Notes: generated by a model not told the origin, from the letters alone. Numbered from the stretch's first letter, positions 7,262 through 15,105 are shown. The stretch: 22,190 nt of DNA from Phoenicibacter congonensis (GCA_030530045.1 JAUMVS010000012.1:1-22190); one strand, 5' to 3'. Numbers and translations are program-made.

Positions 7262-7804
7262 GTGAAGGCGAAGCTTAACAAAACCGTTTATTTCATCGGC
7301 TTTATGGGTGCTGGAAAAACGACAGTTGCCAGGCGCCTTGCGAAAGCATGCTCTTGTGAGTGCATCGACGTTGATTTCTACATTCAGCGCATGCACGACA
7401 AAACCATTCCTGAAATTTTTGAAGAGTTTGGCGAGAAGGGTTTTCGCAATTTTGAGACTGAGGCACTAGAAGAAATTGCAAACGCAAATAAACCTCGATT
7501 TGTGTCTTGCGGTGGCGGTGTTATTACGCGAGACGAGAATGCCGCCATTATGAAAAAAGACGGAATCGTGATTCATCTTTATTCAGATGCCAAAAATGGC
7601 GCAAGACGAATTTCTAACAAGGATTCGCGCCCGCTTTTTAAAAATGTTCGCCAGGCACAGAAGCTATTTTTGGAACGTCTTCCGAAATACAGAAAAGCTT
7701 GTGATTACGAAATAATTACCACTCGCAAAAATTCAGGTCGTGTCTATCACGAAGTTCTCGACTTGCTTGAAGATGAGGGAATAATCGAAATTATCGAAAA
7801 ATAA
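7262..7804 (+). CDS. aroK: Shikimate kinase
   Basis: At 180 residues it is a typical shikimate kinase: P-loop GFMGAGKTT (residues 13-21), DVDFYI for magnesium and shikimate binding, FRNFETEAL, the glycine triad in SCGGGVIT, and the lid segment with DSRPLF. It phosphorylates shikimate at the 3-hydroxyl with ATP. The start is GTG, six bases after the aroC stop and in the same frame. I see no Shine-Dalgarno sequence; translation probably depends on ribosomes ending aroC. The next gene, aroQ, starts 15 bases after its stop with AGAAGGTGG as binding site. Confidence 0.94.
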   Translation: MKAKLNKTVYFIGFMGAGKTTVARRLAKACSCECIDVDFYIQRMHDKTIPEIFEEFGEKGFRNFETEALEEIANANKPRFVSCGGGVITRDENAAIMKKDGIVIHLYSDAKNGARRISNKDSRPLFKNVRQAQKLFLERLPKYRKACDYEIITTRKNSGRVYHEVLDLLEDEGIIEIIEK

Positions 7805-7819
7805 AGAAGGTGGCATTAA

Positions 7820-8959
7820 ATGAAACTTTTGATTCTCAACGGTCCTAATCTTGACATGCTTGGCGTTCGTGAGCCTGACATTTATGGTGATTTGACGCTT
7901 GCTGAAATTAACGACTACATTGAAAACACCTTCAAGGACCAAGATGTTACTTTTGAGTTTTTTCAGTCTAATCACGAGGGTGAGCTGGTTGAAAAGATTC
8001 ATTCGACGCATGATTCCGACATTGATGGCATCGTTTATAACCCAGGTGCTCACACGCATTATTCCTATGCTTTGCGTGACGCTGTGTCTTCGGTTAGCAC
8101 GCCTGTAATCGAGGTGCATTTAAGTGACATTAAATCACGCGATGAGTTTAGGAAGAAATCGGTCATTGCTTTTGCATGTGAAGGTCAAATTTCGGGACTT
8201 GGCAAGGATAGCTACGTGAAGGCCATCGAGATTTTCTTGAAGAACGAAGGTGATGTTTTGTGGCAGCGTTCAGTCAAGACCGACGAAGAGGTCGAGACTT
8301 TAAAAGAGGCTCAAAAAATTGCTGACAAGGCATTCTTTGAGATGTTCGGCCAGGTTAAAAGCGGCATGACTGAGCTTGAAGTCAAAGACATTCTTGAGAA
8401 AGCAATGCTTGCAAATGGCGCAGAAGGCTTTAGCTTTCCAACGATTGTGGGCACAGGCCCAAATGCTGCTGACCCGCATGCAATTGCAGGCGAAAATGTT
8501 TTAGATTCAGGTCAAAGTGTTGTAATTGACTTTGGTGTCATCTACAAGGGAATGTGTTCTGACACCACAAGAACGATTTTTGTTGGGCGCCCTCATGGCG
8601 AGCTTTTGAGAGCATGGCTTGCAACAAAAGATGCTCATGAGACTGTTGCTCGTGAAGTAAAAATCGGCATGACGGGAAAGCAGTGCCATGATCGCTCAAT
8701 TGAAGTCATTGATGATTATGGGTTTGCAGGATGCATGCCTCACGGATTAGGTCACGGCGTTGGTCGCGACATTCACGAAAAGCCTGTTTTGTCGCCTCGT
8801 TGCAGAGCAAAGCTTGTGAAAAATAACATCATCACTATTGAGCCTGGCGTCTACATTCAAGGCAAGTTTGGAATTCGACTTGAGGATTGTGGCGTGCTCA
8901 CCGAAAACGGCTTTGAATCGTTTACATCAATTACGCACGATTTAATTGTTATCGACTAG
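7820..8959 (+). CDS. aroQ: Fusion of type II 3-dehydroquinate dehydratase with an M24 (aminopeptidase P/Xaa-Pro dipeptidase-like) domain
   Basis: Residues 1-145 are a complete type II dehydroquinase: ILNGPNLDMLGVREPDIYG (Arg17, Tyr22), QSNHEGELV, YNPGAHTHYSYALRDA (Asn74, His80), VIEVHLSDIKSRDEFR (His100, Arg107), GQISGLGKDSY. Type II enzymes usually end here. Instead the frame continues without a stop into residues 155-379, a pita-bread M24 domain with all five metal ligands in place: Asp237 (VIDFG), Asp248 (CSDTTRT), His312 (GLGHGVGRDIHE), Glu341 (IEPGVY) and Glu355 (RLEDCG); His220 fits the usual accessory histidine. The N-terminal creatinase-type domain of aminopeptidase P is absent. In many Firmicutes aroQ lies directly before a separate Xaa-Pro peptidase gene, so the fusion may come from that neighbour pair. 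The first part dehydrates 3-dehydroquinate; the second part should cleave peptides, or may bind without catalysis. The fusion is read directly from an unbroken 379-codon frame. Confidence 0.93.
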   Translation: MKLLILNGPNLDMLGVREPDIYGDLTLAEINDYIENTFKDQDVTFEFFQSNHEGELVEKIHSTHDSDIDGIVYNPGAHTHYSYALRDAVSSVSTPVIEVHLSDIKSRDEFRKKSVIAFACEGQISGLGKDSYVKAIEIFLKNEGDVLWQRSVKTDEEVETLKEAQKIADKAFFEMFGQVKSGMTELEVKDILEKAMLANGAEGFSFPTIVGTGPNAADPHAIAGENVLDSGQSVVIDFGVIYKGMCSDTTRTIFVGRPHGELLRAWLATKDAHETVAREVKIGMTGKQCHDRSIEVIDDYGFAGCMPHGLGHGVGRDIHEKPVLSPRCRAKLVKNNIITIEPGVYIQGKFGIRLEDCGVLTENGFESFTSITHDLIVID

Positions 8960-8992
8960 TCTACCTGCCATTTTTTTACAAATGTTGAAGTT

Positions 8993-9030
8993 GAGCAGCT
9001 GTTTTTGAAAGAAAAAGCAGCTGCTTTTTT
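8993..9030 (+). terminator. Rho-independent terminator after aroQ
   Basis: GAGCAGCTGTTTTTG pairs with AAAAAGCAGCTGC (one bulged base) and is followed by TTTTTT. It ends the aroC-aroK-aroQ unit. A third AGCAGCTGCT stands at 9040-9049; it could form an alternative hairpin and serve the map gene coming from the other side. Confidence 0.85.
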
Positions 9031-9082
9031 AACAATTTAAGCAGCTGCTAAATGCGTAAGTTTTTTACTTTTTAGAATCGAT

Positions 9083-9967
9083 TTACCAGGTCAAGATTTC
9101 GTAACCAGTCTCAGTAACCACTAGCTGGATTTCCCATTGTGCTGAAAGTGAGTGGTCTTTTGTGCGAACAGTCCAGCCGTCAGCGGCATTATCGGTAATC
9201 TTATGCTTACCCATGTTAACCATTGGCTCAATTGTGAAGCACATTCCTGGGGGCATAATCATGTCCTCACCTGCGAAAACAGTGTGTGAAACCCATGGGT
9301 CCTCGTGAAACTCAAGACCAATTCCATGCCCACCATATTCGCGAACAACACTGTAGCCTTGATCTTCGACATATCTCTGCAACTCGCGAGCCATGTCATG
9401 CAAACGGAACCATGGTTTTACCTGTGTGAGGCCAACGTTGATTGATTTGCGCACTGTCTCAACGAATTTCTGAACTTCTTTTGTTCCTTCGCCGATGATG
9501 AACATGCGACTTGAGTCAGAAAAGTAACCATCTTTAATGGTTGAGCAGTCAACGTTTACAATGTCGCCTTCTTTTAGAACTTCGTCTTTTGAAGGGATTC
9601 CGTGACACACGACATCGTTTACTGAAGTGCAGCAGCTCTTTGGGAAGCCTTCGTAGTTGAGCGGGGCAGGAATTGCGCCGTTGTCAAAAGTGTAGTCATG
9701 AACCCAGTTATCGATGTCTTCAGTGGTGCAGCCAGGCTTAATGTTTGCTGCAACGAGATCGAGCGCACCAATGTTTACTTTTGCGCTTTCCTTGATGCCT
9801 TCGATGTCAGCCGCAGTTTTAATTAAGCTTCGAGGCGGAACGCATTCGCCATCGAGCCAAAGCTCTTCGAGTTTTTCATCAAAATCTGCGTGGCATTTTT
9901 TATATTTTTTGCCGCTTCCGCACCAGCATGCGTCGTTTCTTCCGTAGTCGCCAAAATTGTCGTACAT
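9083..9967 (-). CDS. map: Methionine aminopeptidase type I with N-terminal SEC-C zinc motif
   Basis: The enzyme removes the initiator methionine from new proteins. Residues 12-26 (DACWCGSGKKYKKCH) form a SEC-C motif with Cys14, Cys16, Cys25 and His26 as zinc ligands; in relatives this extension is thought to aid ribosome association. The catalytic M24 domain covers about residues 45-294, with metal ligands Asp140, Asp151, His214, Glu247 and Glu279 (VDCS, FSDSSRMF, GGHGIG, TIEPM, WEIQ). At 294 residues it has the size of SEC-C-bearing enzymes. AAGGAA lies about 9 bases before the ATG. It is transcribed alone, converging on the aroQ terminator and divergent from ligA. This is the second M24 protein within 1.2 kb of the first. 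Confidence 0.94.
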   Translation of the reverse strand: MYDNFGDYGRNDACWCGSGKKYKKCHADFDEKLEELWLDGECVPPRSLIKTAADIEGIKESAKVNIGALDLVAANIKPGCTTEDIDNWVHDYTFDNGAIPAPLNYEGFPKSCCTSVNDVVCHGIPSKDEVLKEGDIVNVDCSTIKDGYFSDSSRMFIIGEGTKEVQKFVETVRKSINVGLTQVKPWFRLHDMARELQRYVEDQGYSVVREYGGHGIGLEFHEDPWVSHTVFAGEDMIMPPGMCFTIEPMVNMGKHKITDNAADGWTVRTKDHSLSAQWEIQLVVTETGYEILTW

Positions 9968-10053
9968 GTATAAATTTCCTTAATTGATTAGTAATGTAAT
10001 TCAGTAATAATAATTTACATCAACTACATTCCTTTAAATCTGAAGGGTTTTTA
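9968..10053. promoter_or_regulatory. Divergent map / ligA promoter region
   Basis: This 86-base AT-rich spacer must hold promoters for both genes. On the plus strand TTGATT is followed after about 17 bases by AT-rich ATAATA; on the minus strand TTGATG could serve as -35. An imperfect dyad ATGTAATT / AATTTACAT lies in the middle. None of these is strong enough for a firm call. Confidence 0.35.
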
Positions 10054-12195
10054 ATGGCTCAACAAACAGAAAACATCTTTGAGACTGCCGAGGCAGAAGC
10101 CCGAATTCAGCAGCTCAGAGGTGAAATTCAGACCGCAAGCGATGCCTACTATTTAAATGATGCGCCAGTTATGTCAGACGCAGCATATGACTCTCTCATG
10201 CGCGAGTTAATTGCGCTTGAGGCTGAGTACCCACAATTCCAGGACCCTAATTCGCCTTCGGTTCGTGTCGGCGGAGGCGTTGCGCAGCAGTTTAGCGAGG
10301 TGACTCATGAGTCGAAGATGTACTCGCTTGACAACGCTATGAATTTTGAAGAGCTTGACGCTTGGATTAACAAGGTTGTGACCGAGGTTGGCTATTTCCC
10401 AGAACTTTGCCTGGAGCTAAAAATCGACGGTCTCTCAATTGCGCTGACCTATTCTCAAAATAATTTGGTTCGCGCTGCTACGCGTGGTGATGGCACGGTT
10501 GGTGAGGATGTCACAGCAAACATCAATTACGTCTCTGATGTGCCAAAAACAATCAGTCTAGCTGGTTCTCAACGTTTTGAAGACTCAGCTAAAACATCAG
10601 AGCTTCGCGGCGAAACCTACATGCCCAAATTCTCATTTGAAAAGCTAAATGCTGAGGCAAAAGCCACAAATGAGCAAATCGAAATCCAGCATTTAAAGCA
10701 GAAGAAAGAAAAGATTTTCGCAAATCCAAGAAACGCAGCTGCTGGTTCTTTGAGGCAGAAAGACCCGCTGGTAACGCGCGACAGAAATTTGCAAACGTTT
10801 ATGTATTCAATTGCGAACCAAGATGACGTCGAAGTTTCTTCGCAGTTTGAGTTGCTCTCATGGCTAAAAGAATGCGGCTTTCATGTAAACCCCGATGTCA
10901 CGCTCGCTAAATCAATTGAAGAGGTTCACGCATTTTGCAAAGCTTGCCTAGACAAGCGTGACGCGCTTGATTACGACATCGATGGTGTTGTTGTGAAGGT
11001 TAACGATTTTGCTTTGCAAGACAAGATGGGATTTACATCGAGGGCACCTAAATGGGCAATTGCCTATAAATTCCCACCCGAGGAAAAAACAACAATTCTC
11101 AAAGACATCACTGTTCAAGTTGGCAGAACTGGTGTGCTAACTCCAGTTGCAGAGCTTGAACCTGTGACCATTGCGGGTTCTGTTGTGTCGCGAGCTACTC
11201 TTCACAATGAAGATGAAGTGTTGAGAAAAGATGTTCGCATTGGCGACACTGTCATTGTTCATAAGGCAGGAGACGTTATTCCTGAGGTAGTTGGGCCGAT
11301 TTTGAAACTGCGTCCTGATGGTGCAAAGCAGTGGCAAATGGTTGAAAAGTGCCCAGCTTGCGGCAGCACTGTCGTGCGTCGCCAAGACGAGGTTGCTCAT
11401 CGTTGCATCTCTATTGAATGTCCAGCTCAGCGCCTCGAGAAACTCAAGTTTTGGGCAAGCAGGGAAGCGATGGACATCGAGTCGCTTGGTTCTGAAATCA
11501 TCGCTGCACTCATTGATGAAGACCTAGTTAAAAACTACGCCGATTTTTATAGGTTAAAAGTTAGTCAGGTCCAACAACTTCAAACGCAGCGCAAAAACAA
11601 GGACGGCTTGCCTGTTCCAGTGGGCGAGAAAAACGCTACGAAGATTTGCGAGAACATAGAAAAGTCAAAAGACAACAACCTTGACCGCGTGATTAATGGT
11701 CTTGGAATTCCTGGAATCGGCAAGAATCTTGCCCGTGATCTCTCGTTTAAGTTTGCATCAATTGATGATTTGATGGGCGCTTCTGTCGAACAACTGGCCT
11801 CCATTGAGGGTGTTGGATCTGTACTTGCGAAGGAAATCGTTGATTTCTTTGCGGTTCCTGCGAACAAGCATGTAATTTCTGAACTTAAATCGTTGGGCGT
11901 AAAGATGCTTTCCAAAAATGCTTCTGCTGATGCTGGCGATTTGCCTCTTTCTGGAAAGACTTTCGTTCTCACGGGAACGCTTGTTGAAACTGGCATGGGA
12001 CGCGACGAGGCAAGTGACAAATTGCGCCAGCTAGGAGCCAAAGTTACGTCTAGTGTGTCTAAGAATACATCGTTTGTTGTAGCAGGCGAAAATGCAGGTT
12101 CAAAGCGCGACAAGGCTCTCTCACTTGGTGTTCCTGTCCTTAGTGAGTCTGACCTGGTGTATATTTTGGGAAATAGGGCTCTACCTACTGTTTAA
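10054..12195 (+). CDS. ligA: NAD-dependent DNA ligase
   Basis: The 713-residue protein has all domains in order: Ia (to about residue 75, with NDAPVMSDAAYDSLMREL), the adenylation domain with the active-site lysine in KIDG (Lys123), the OB fold, a four-cysteine zinc finger (Cys433, 436, 451, 456), helix-hairpin-helix repeats (NGLGIPGIGKNLARDL, LASIEGVGSVLAKEI) and a C-terminal BRCT domain (about 630-713, LSGKTFVLTGTL). It seals nicks in replication and repair using NAD. GAAGGG lies 8-9 bases before the ATG. The length is slightly above the common 670 because of small insertions in the adenylation domain. LCP follows after 17 bases but seems to have its own promoter. Confidence 0.97.
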   Translation: MAQQTENIFETAEAEARIQQLRGEIQTASDAYYLNDAPVMSDAAYDSLMRELIALEAEYPQFQDPNSPSVRVGGGVAQQFSEVTHESKMYSLDNAMNFEELDAWINKVVTEVGYFPELCLELKIDGLSIALTYSQNNLVRAATRGDGTVGEDVTANINYVSDVPKTISLAGSQRFEDSAKTSELRGETYMPKFSFEKLNAEAKATNEQIEIQHLKQKKEKIFANPRNAAAGSLRQKDPLVTRDRNLQTFMYSIANQDDVEVSSQFELLSWLKECGFHVNPDVTLAKSIEEVHAFCKACLDKRDALDYDIDGVVVKVNDFALQDKMGFTSRAPKWAIAYKFPPEEKTTILKDITVQVGRTGVLTPVAELEPVTIAGSVVSRATLHNEDEVLRKDVRIGDTVIVHKAGDVIPEVVGPILKLRPDGAKQWQMVEKCPACGSTVVRRQDEVAHRCISIECPAQRLEKLKFWASREAMDIESLGSEIIAALIDEDLVKNYADFYRLKVSQVQQLQTQRKNKDGLPVPVGEKNATKICENIEKSKDNNLDRVINGLGIPGIGKNLARDLSFKFASIDDLMGASVEQLASIEGVGSVLAKEIVDFFAVPANKHVISELKSLGVKMLSKNASADAGDLPLSGKTFVLTGTLVETGMGRDEASDKLRQLGAKVTSSVSKNTSFVVAGENAGSKRDKALSLGVPVLSESDLVYILGNRALPTV

Positions 12196-12197
12196 GG

Positions 12198-12203
12198 TAT
12201 AAT
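12198..12203 (+). promoter_or_regulatory. Candidate -10 box giving a leaderless LCP mRNA
   Basis: TATAAT ends 9 bases before the LCP ATG at 12213, so transcription would start within a few bases of the start codon. There is no recognisable -35 box and no Shine-Dalgarno sequence at the right distance (AAGG is about 16 bases away). Confidence 0.4.
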
Positions 12204-12212
12204 TTTTACGTT

Positions 12213-13766
12213 ATGAGTACTAAAAGAAACAACGGGCGCTATTCTGTTGCTGATCATTTAGCGAACCCTAATTCATCAAGACGTAGCAAAAAGTCATTTG
12301 ACCGCAGTGCCTACGTCTCAAATCCTTCTAATTCCTCTGTGAATTCGGCCCTGCCAGGTTCTCACGCAGGAAGGTCCGCTGCTGGCGCAACGACAGCGGA
12401 ATCAGCCCGCTACGCGAAACTTCGCAAGGCGAGAAAAAGAAAGAAAATCATCACAGGCGTTGTTGTTGGTGTAGTGGCTGCGCTTCTCATTGGAGTCGGC
12501 ACGGCGTTTGCCTACATTAACTACATCAACAGCCAAATTAACGGCGATGTTGATAAAGAAACGCTCGCGGCTCTTGTTCCGACTGACACTTCATCTGACC
12601 CGTTCTACATGCTTTTGATGGGTGTAGATAAAAGCGAGGCTCGTGATTCGTCAGGCGAGTTTGGTGAGACCTACCGCTGTGACACTATGATTCTTGCTCT
12701 CATCGACCCGAAGAACAAAGTTGTTTCCCTCGTGTCGCTGCCTCGTGACTTGCAGATTCAAAACATGGGTGCAACCGCTTCTGACCCAGTGGGTTATGGA
12801 ACGCAAAAACTAAATGCTGCATATGCATTTGGCGGACCTGCTCTCGTTATTCAAACTGTTTCTGAGATTTCAGGCGTAAACATTTCTCACTACGCAGAAG
12901 TTGACTTCGATGGCTTCACTGCTGTAGTTGACGCAATTGGTGGCATCGAGATGGACGTCCAGTGGGAGATTGACGACGCTCAAGCAGGTGAATATGTTCC
13001 TGCTGGCAAGAATATCTTGACAGGTGCTCAGGCGTTATCGCTTTGCCGTTCGCGTCACACCTACGACGAGGTTGGCGACGGCGATGCATTGCGCACAGCC
13101 TACCAGCGCCAGGTCGTTTCTGCAGTTGCTGCTAAGGTGTTAAAGAGCGACGTTGCTACAATCGTAAACACTGTCAACAGCGTTGTTCAATATGTAAACA
13201 CCGACCTTGACGTTGCAACTATACTCGGCATTGCATCTAGCTTACAGGGAATTTCTTCCGACACAATCTACACTGCATCAATGCCTAAGACTTCTCAATA
13301 TGTTGATGGCTTGTGGTACGACTTTGTCTATGCTGACGAGTGGAAAGAAATGGTCAACAGAATGAACCAAAGCTTGCCACCTGCCGAAACTGAGGTCGAC
13401 GAAGCAACAGGCATCGTTCTTTCTTCTGGTGGCTCAAGCACATCAAGTTCTGAGTCTGCATCGACTGCTACTAGCCCTGCGCACGCTGCAGCTTCTGTGG
13501 CTGTCAGAAACGGAACCGAGACTTCTGGCGTTGCTTCTAAGGCGGTTGATAAGCTAAAGACGTTTGGATACACAAATCTCTCTTCGGGCAACGCTAACTC
13601 GACTGACTACACTGAGACAATTGTTCTCTACGACGAAGACACTTACAAAACCGATGCAGAAATTATCGCGGCACAGATTGGTGTTGGCAAGGTCCAGAAA
13701 AACGATGGATCCTACTTAATGTCATCTAATGTAATGGTTGTTTTGGGAACTGACTATTCTGGGTAG
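12213..13766 (+). CDS. LCP (LytR-CpsA-Psr) family cell wall ligase with C-terminal LytR_C domain
   Basis: The 517-residue protein has a basic, Ser-rich cytoplasmic N-terminus (1-78), one membrane anchor (about 79-104, IITGVVVGVVAALLIGVGTA), an extracellular LCP domain (about 128-300) and, after a Ser/Thr/Ala-rich linker (405-430), a LytR_C domain (about 430-515, AASVAVRNGTETSGVASKAV). LCP signature residues are present: Asp139 in MGVDKSE, Arg155 and Asp157 in YRCDTMILA, and Arg178-Asp179 in SLPRDLQI. LCP proteins transfer lipid-linked glycans such as teichoic acids or arabinogalactan-like polymers to peptidoglycan; which polymer applies here is unknown. It ends in a strong terminator. Confidence 0.92.
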   Translation: MSTKRNNGRYSVADHLANPNSSRRSKKSFDRSAYVSNPSNSSVNSALPGSHAGRSAAGATTAESARYAKLRKARKRKKIITGVVVGVVAALLIGVGTAFAYINYINSQINGDVDKETLAALVPTDTSSDPFYMLLMGVDKSEARDSSGEFGETYRCDTMILALIDPKNKVVSLVSLPRDLQIQNMGATASDPVGYGTQKLNAAYAFGGPALVIQTVSEISGVNISHYAEVDFDGFTAVVDAIGGIEMDVQWEIDDAQAGEYVPAGKNILTGAQALSLCRSRHTYDEVGDGDALRTAYQRQVVSAVAAKVLKSDVATIVNTVNSVVQYVNTDLDVATILGIASSLQGISSDTIYTASMPKTSQYVDGLWYDFVYADEWKEMVNRMNQSLPPAETEVDEATGIVLSSGGSSTSSSESASTATSPAHAAASVAVRNGTETSGVASKAVDKLKTFGYTNLSSGNANSTDYTETIVLYDEDTYKTDAEIIAAQIGVGKVQKNDGSYLMSSNVMVVLGTDYSG

Positions 13767-13792
13767 TCGACGATAAACATAAAAACAAAATG

Positions 13793-13820
13793 AAAAAGGA
13801 GCGTTAATCGCTCCTTTTTT
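13793..13820. terminator. Terminator between LCP and the ModE-like gene, probably bidirectional
   Basis: AAAAAGGAGCG and CGCTCCTTTTT form a perfect 11-bp stem around the loop TTAAT. The A-run on one side and T-run on the other let it stop transcription from both directions, and the genes on either side converge here. Confidence 0.9.
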
Positions 13821-13900
13821 AGTTTCGATAGATAAGCGGCCGGCCTTAGTCTTTCTTGGCATTTTTGATTTTAAAATGCTGGTGCTAAAGCGACTTCTGC

Positions 13901-14269
13901 TTAGTCTTCTTCCTTTTGTGAGCTTTCCTTTGAGAGCTGGTTGAACTTCTTTGTGGCGGTATTTTTCAAGTCTTTTTCTAGTGCTAGATAGATTTCTAGA
14001 ATTTGTTTGCCTTCAGGCGTTAAGCGGCTGCCTGTCGGGCGCACACTTTCAATCAGTTCGAAGCCAAGTGCCTCGCTAGTTCTCTTAGTGATTTTCCAAG
14101 CTTTTGAGTAGGCCATGTTCATGTTCTTAGCAGCTTGGTTTAGCGAGTTAGTCTCTTCGACATATTGCATTAACCTGATGACACCTTTTCCAAGCACCGA
14201 CCTTGAATCGGAGTCTGGATTCACAAAAGAAAGCTTGATAGCGGGTACTATGTGTGTTGTAGGTTCCAT
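13901..14269 (-). CDS. Orphan ModE-type winged helix DNA-binding protein
   Basis: The 122-residue protein consists of the ModE/LysR-like N-terminal DNA-binding domain only (residues 25-95): GKGVIRLMQYVEETNSLNQA, then MNMAYSKAWKITKRTSEALG and RPTGSRLTPEGKQ. The molybdate-binding (MOP/TOBE) domains of full ModE are absent; the tail (96-122) is charged. It is probably a small transcription regulator, perhaps of molybdenum-related genes, but no such gene is in the window. I take ATG at 14269; TTG at 14275 is in frame but less likely. No Shine-Dalgarno sequence is present. It is divergent from divIVA, with 65 bases between the starts. Confidence 0.82.
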   Translation of the reverse strand: MEPTTHIVPAIKLSFVNPDSDSRSVLGKGVIRLMQYVEETNSLNQAAKNMNMAYSKAWKITKRTSEALGFELIESVRPTGSRLTPEGKQILEIYLALEKDLKNTATKKFNQLSKESSQKEED

Positions 14270-14276
14270 ATTCAAA

Positions 14277-14282
14277 ATTATA
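14277..14282 (-). promoter_or_regulatory. Candidate -10 box of the ModE-like gene (leaderless)
   Basis: A perfect TATAAT on the minus strand lies 7 bases before the ATG at 14269. The normal distance from -10 to start of transcription would place +1 at or next to the A of ATG. No convincing -35 box. Confidence 0.45.
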
Positions 14283-14334
14283 CTTATGTTAAAATTTTCT
14301 AGGCGAATTAATCAACTAAAAAGAGGTGTAGAAC

Positions 14335-15105
14335 ATGCCAATTTCAGTTTCTGACATCGATAACGTCAGTTTTGCGATTACAAAAAAGGGCTATGACGTT
14401 GACGAGGTTGACGTATTCCTGGAGAAGGTAGCCAACGGTGTTGGCGAGCTCATCAACACAATTGAGAATCTTCGCGCTCAGCTCGACAATGCAGAGCAGA
14501 GCGATTTTGTTGTAGACGAAGTTGAGGAAGAAGTTTTCGACGACTCAAGTGAGGACTTCGATGATTTGGGTGATGATGCAAAGAAAATCATCGCTGAGAA
14601 AGAAAGCCTCATTAATAAGCTGCAAGATCAGCTTCAGGCAAAGCAGGCCGACGATGCAGCAATTTCACAGGCTCTCATCGTTGCACAGCGTTCAGCTGAC
14701 GAGATTGTGGCAAAGGCTAACACTAAGGCCGACATCACAATTCAGGACGCTCATGATGAAGCTGACAGAATTGTTAACCGTGCAGAGTCTGAGAAGCAAA
14801 ACATCTTAGCAGCAATTTCTAAGCTCGAGGAAAACCGCGAGACTTGCAGAAACAACTATGCTGACATGCTTCGCGACTTCATTGAGGATGCTAATCTCAA
14901 GCTCAACAACCTTGGCTTTGACGATGATGTTTCAGCAATTCCATATGAGGACATCCAGCCTGCAGTTTCTGAGCCAATTGCATTTGAAGACATTCAAACA
15001 CCAGTTGATCTTGGACAAACAACAGCTGTTGAGCCAATTGGCGTTGTAGAGAAGGACATGAGCGGCTTTGGTGTTCTGTCTGATGAAGACGACGACATCG
15101 ACTAA
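14335..15105 (+). CDS. DivIVA-domain coiled-coil protein
   Basis: Residues 1-45 are a DivIVA membrane-curvature domain (MPISVSDIDNVSFAITKKGY, DVDEVDVFLEKVANGV). A short coiled coil, a very acidic stretch (about 62-82, VDEVEEEVFDDSSEDF), a longer coiled coil (about 85-190) and an acidic tail ending in DEDDDID follow. In Actinobacteria, DivIVA/Wag31 proteins sit at poles and septa and organise wall growth. This one is 256 residues, with a central acidic spacer that standard DivIVA lacks. AGAGGTG lies 7 bases upstream of the ATG. It is a single gene with its own terminator. Whether it is the main DivIVA or a SepIVA-like paralogue cannot be told. Confidence 0.88.
   Translation: MPISVSDIDNVSFAITKKGYDVDEVDVFLEKVANGVGELINTIENLRAQLDNAEQSDFVVDEVEEEVFDDSSEDFDDLGDDAKKIIAEKESLINKLQDQLQAKQADDAAISQALIVAQRSADEIVAKANTKADITIQDAHDEADRIVNRAESEKQNILAAISKLEENRETCRNNYADMLRDFIEDANLKLNNLGFDDDVSAIPYEDIQPAVSEPIAFEDIQTPVDLGQTTAVEPIGVVEKDMSGFGVLSDEDDDID

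Noticed and set aside
11580..12113. 177-codon minus-strand frame inside ligA
   Set aside because: Antisense to the helix-hairpin-helix and BRCT region of the ligase; no binding site or family match.
13838..13850. GCGGCCGGCC, a GC-rich patch in an AT-rich spacer
   Set aside because: Looks like a rare restriction site or cloning scar, but a single short motif in natural DNA needs no special explanation.
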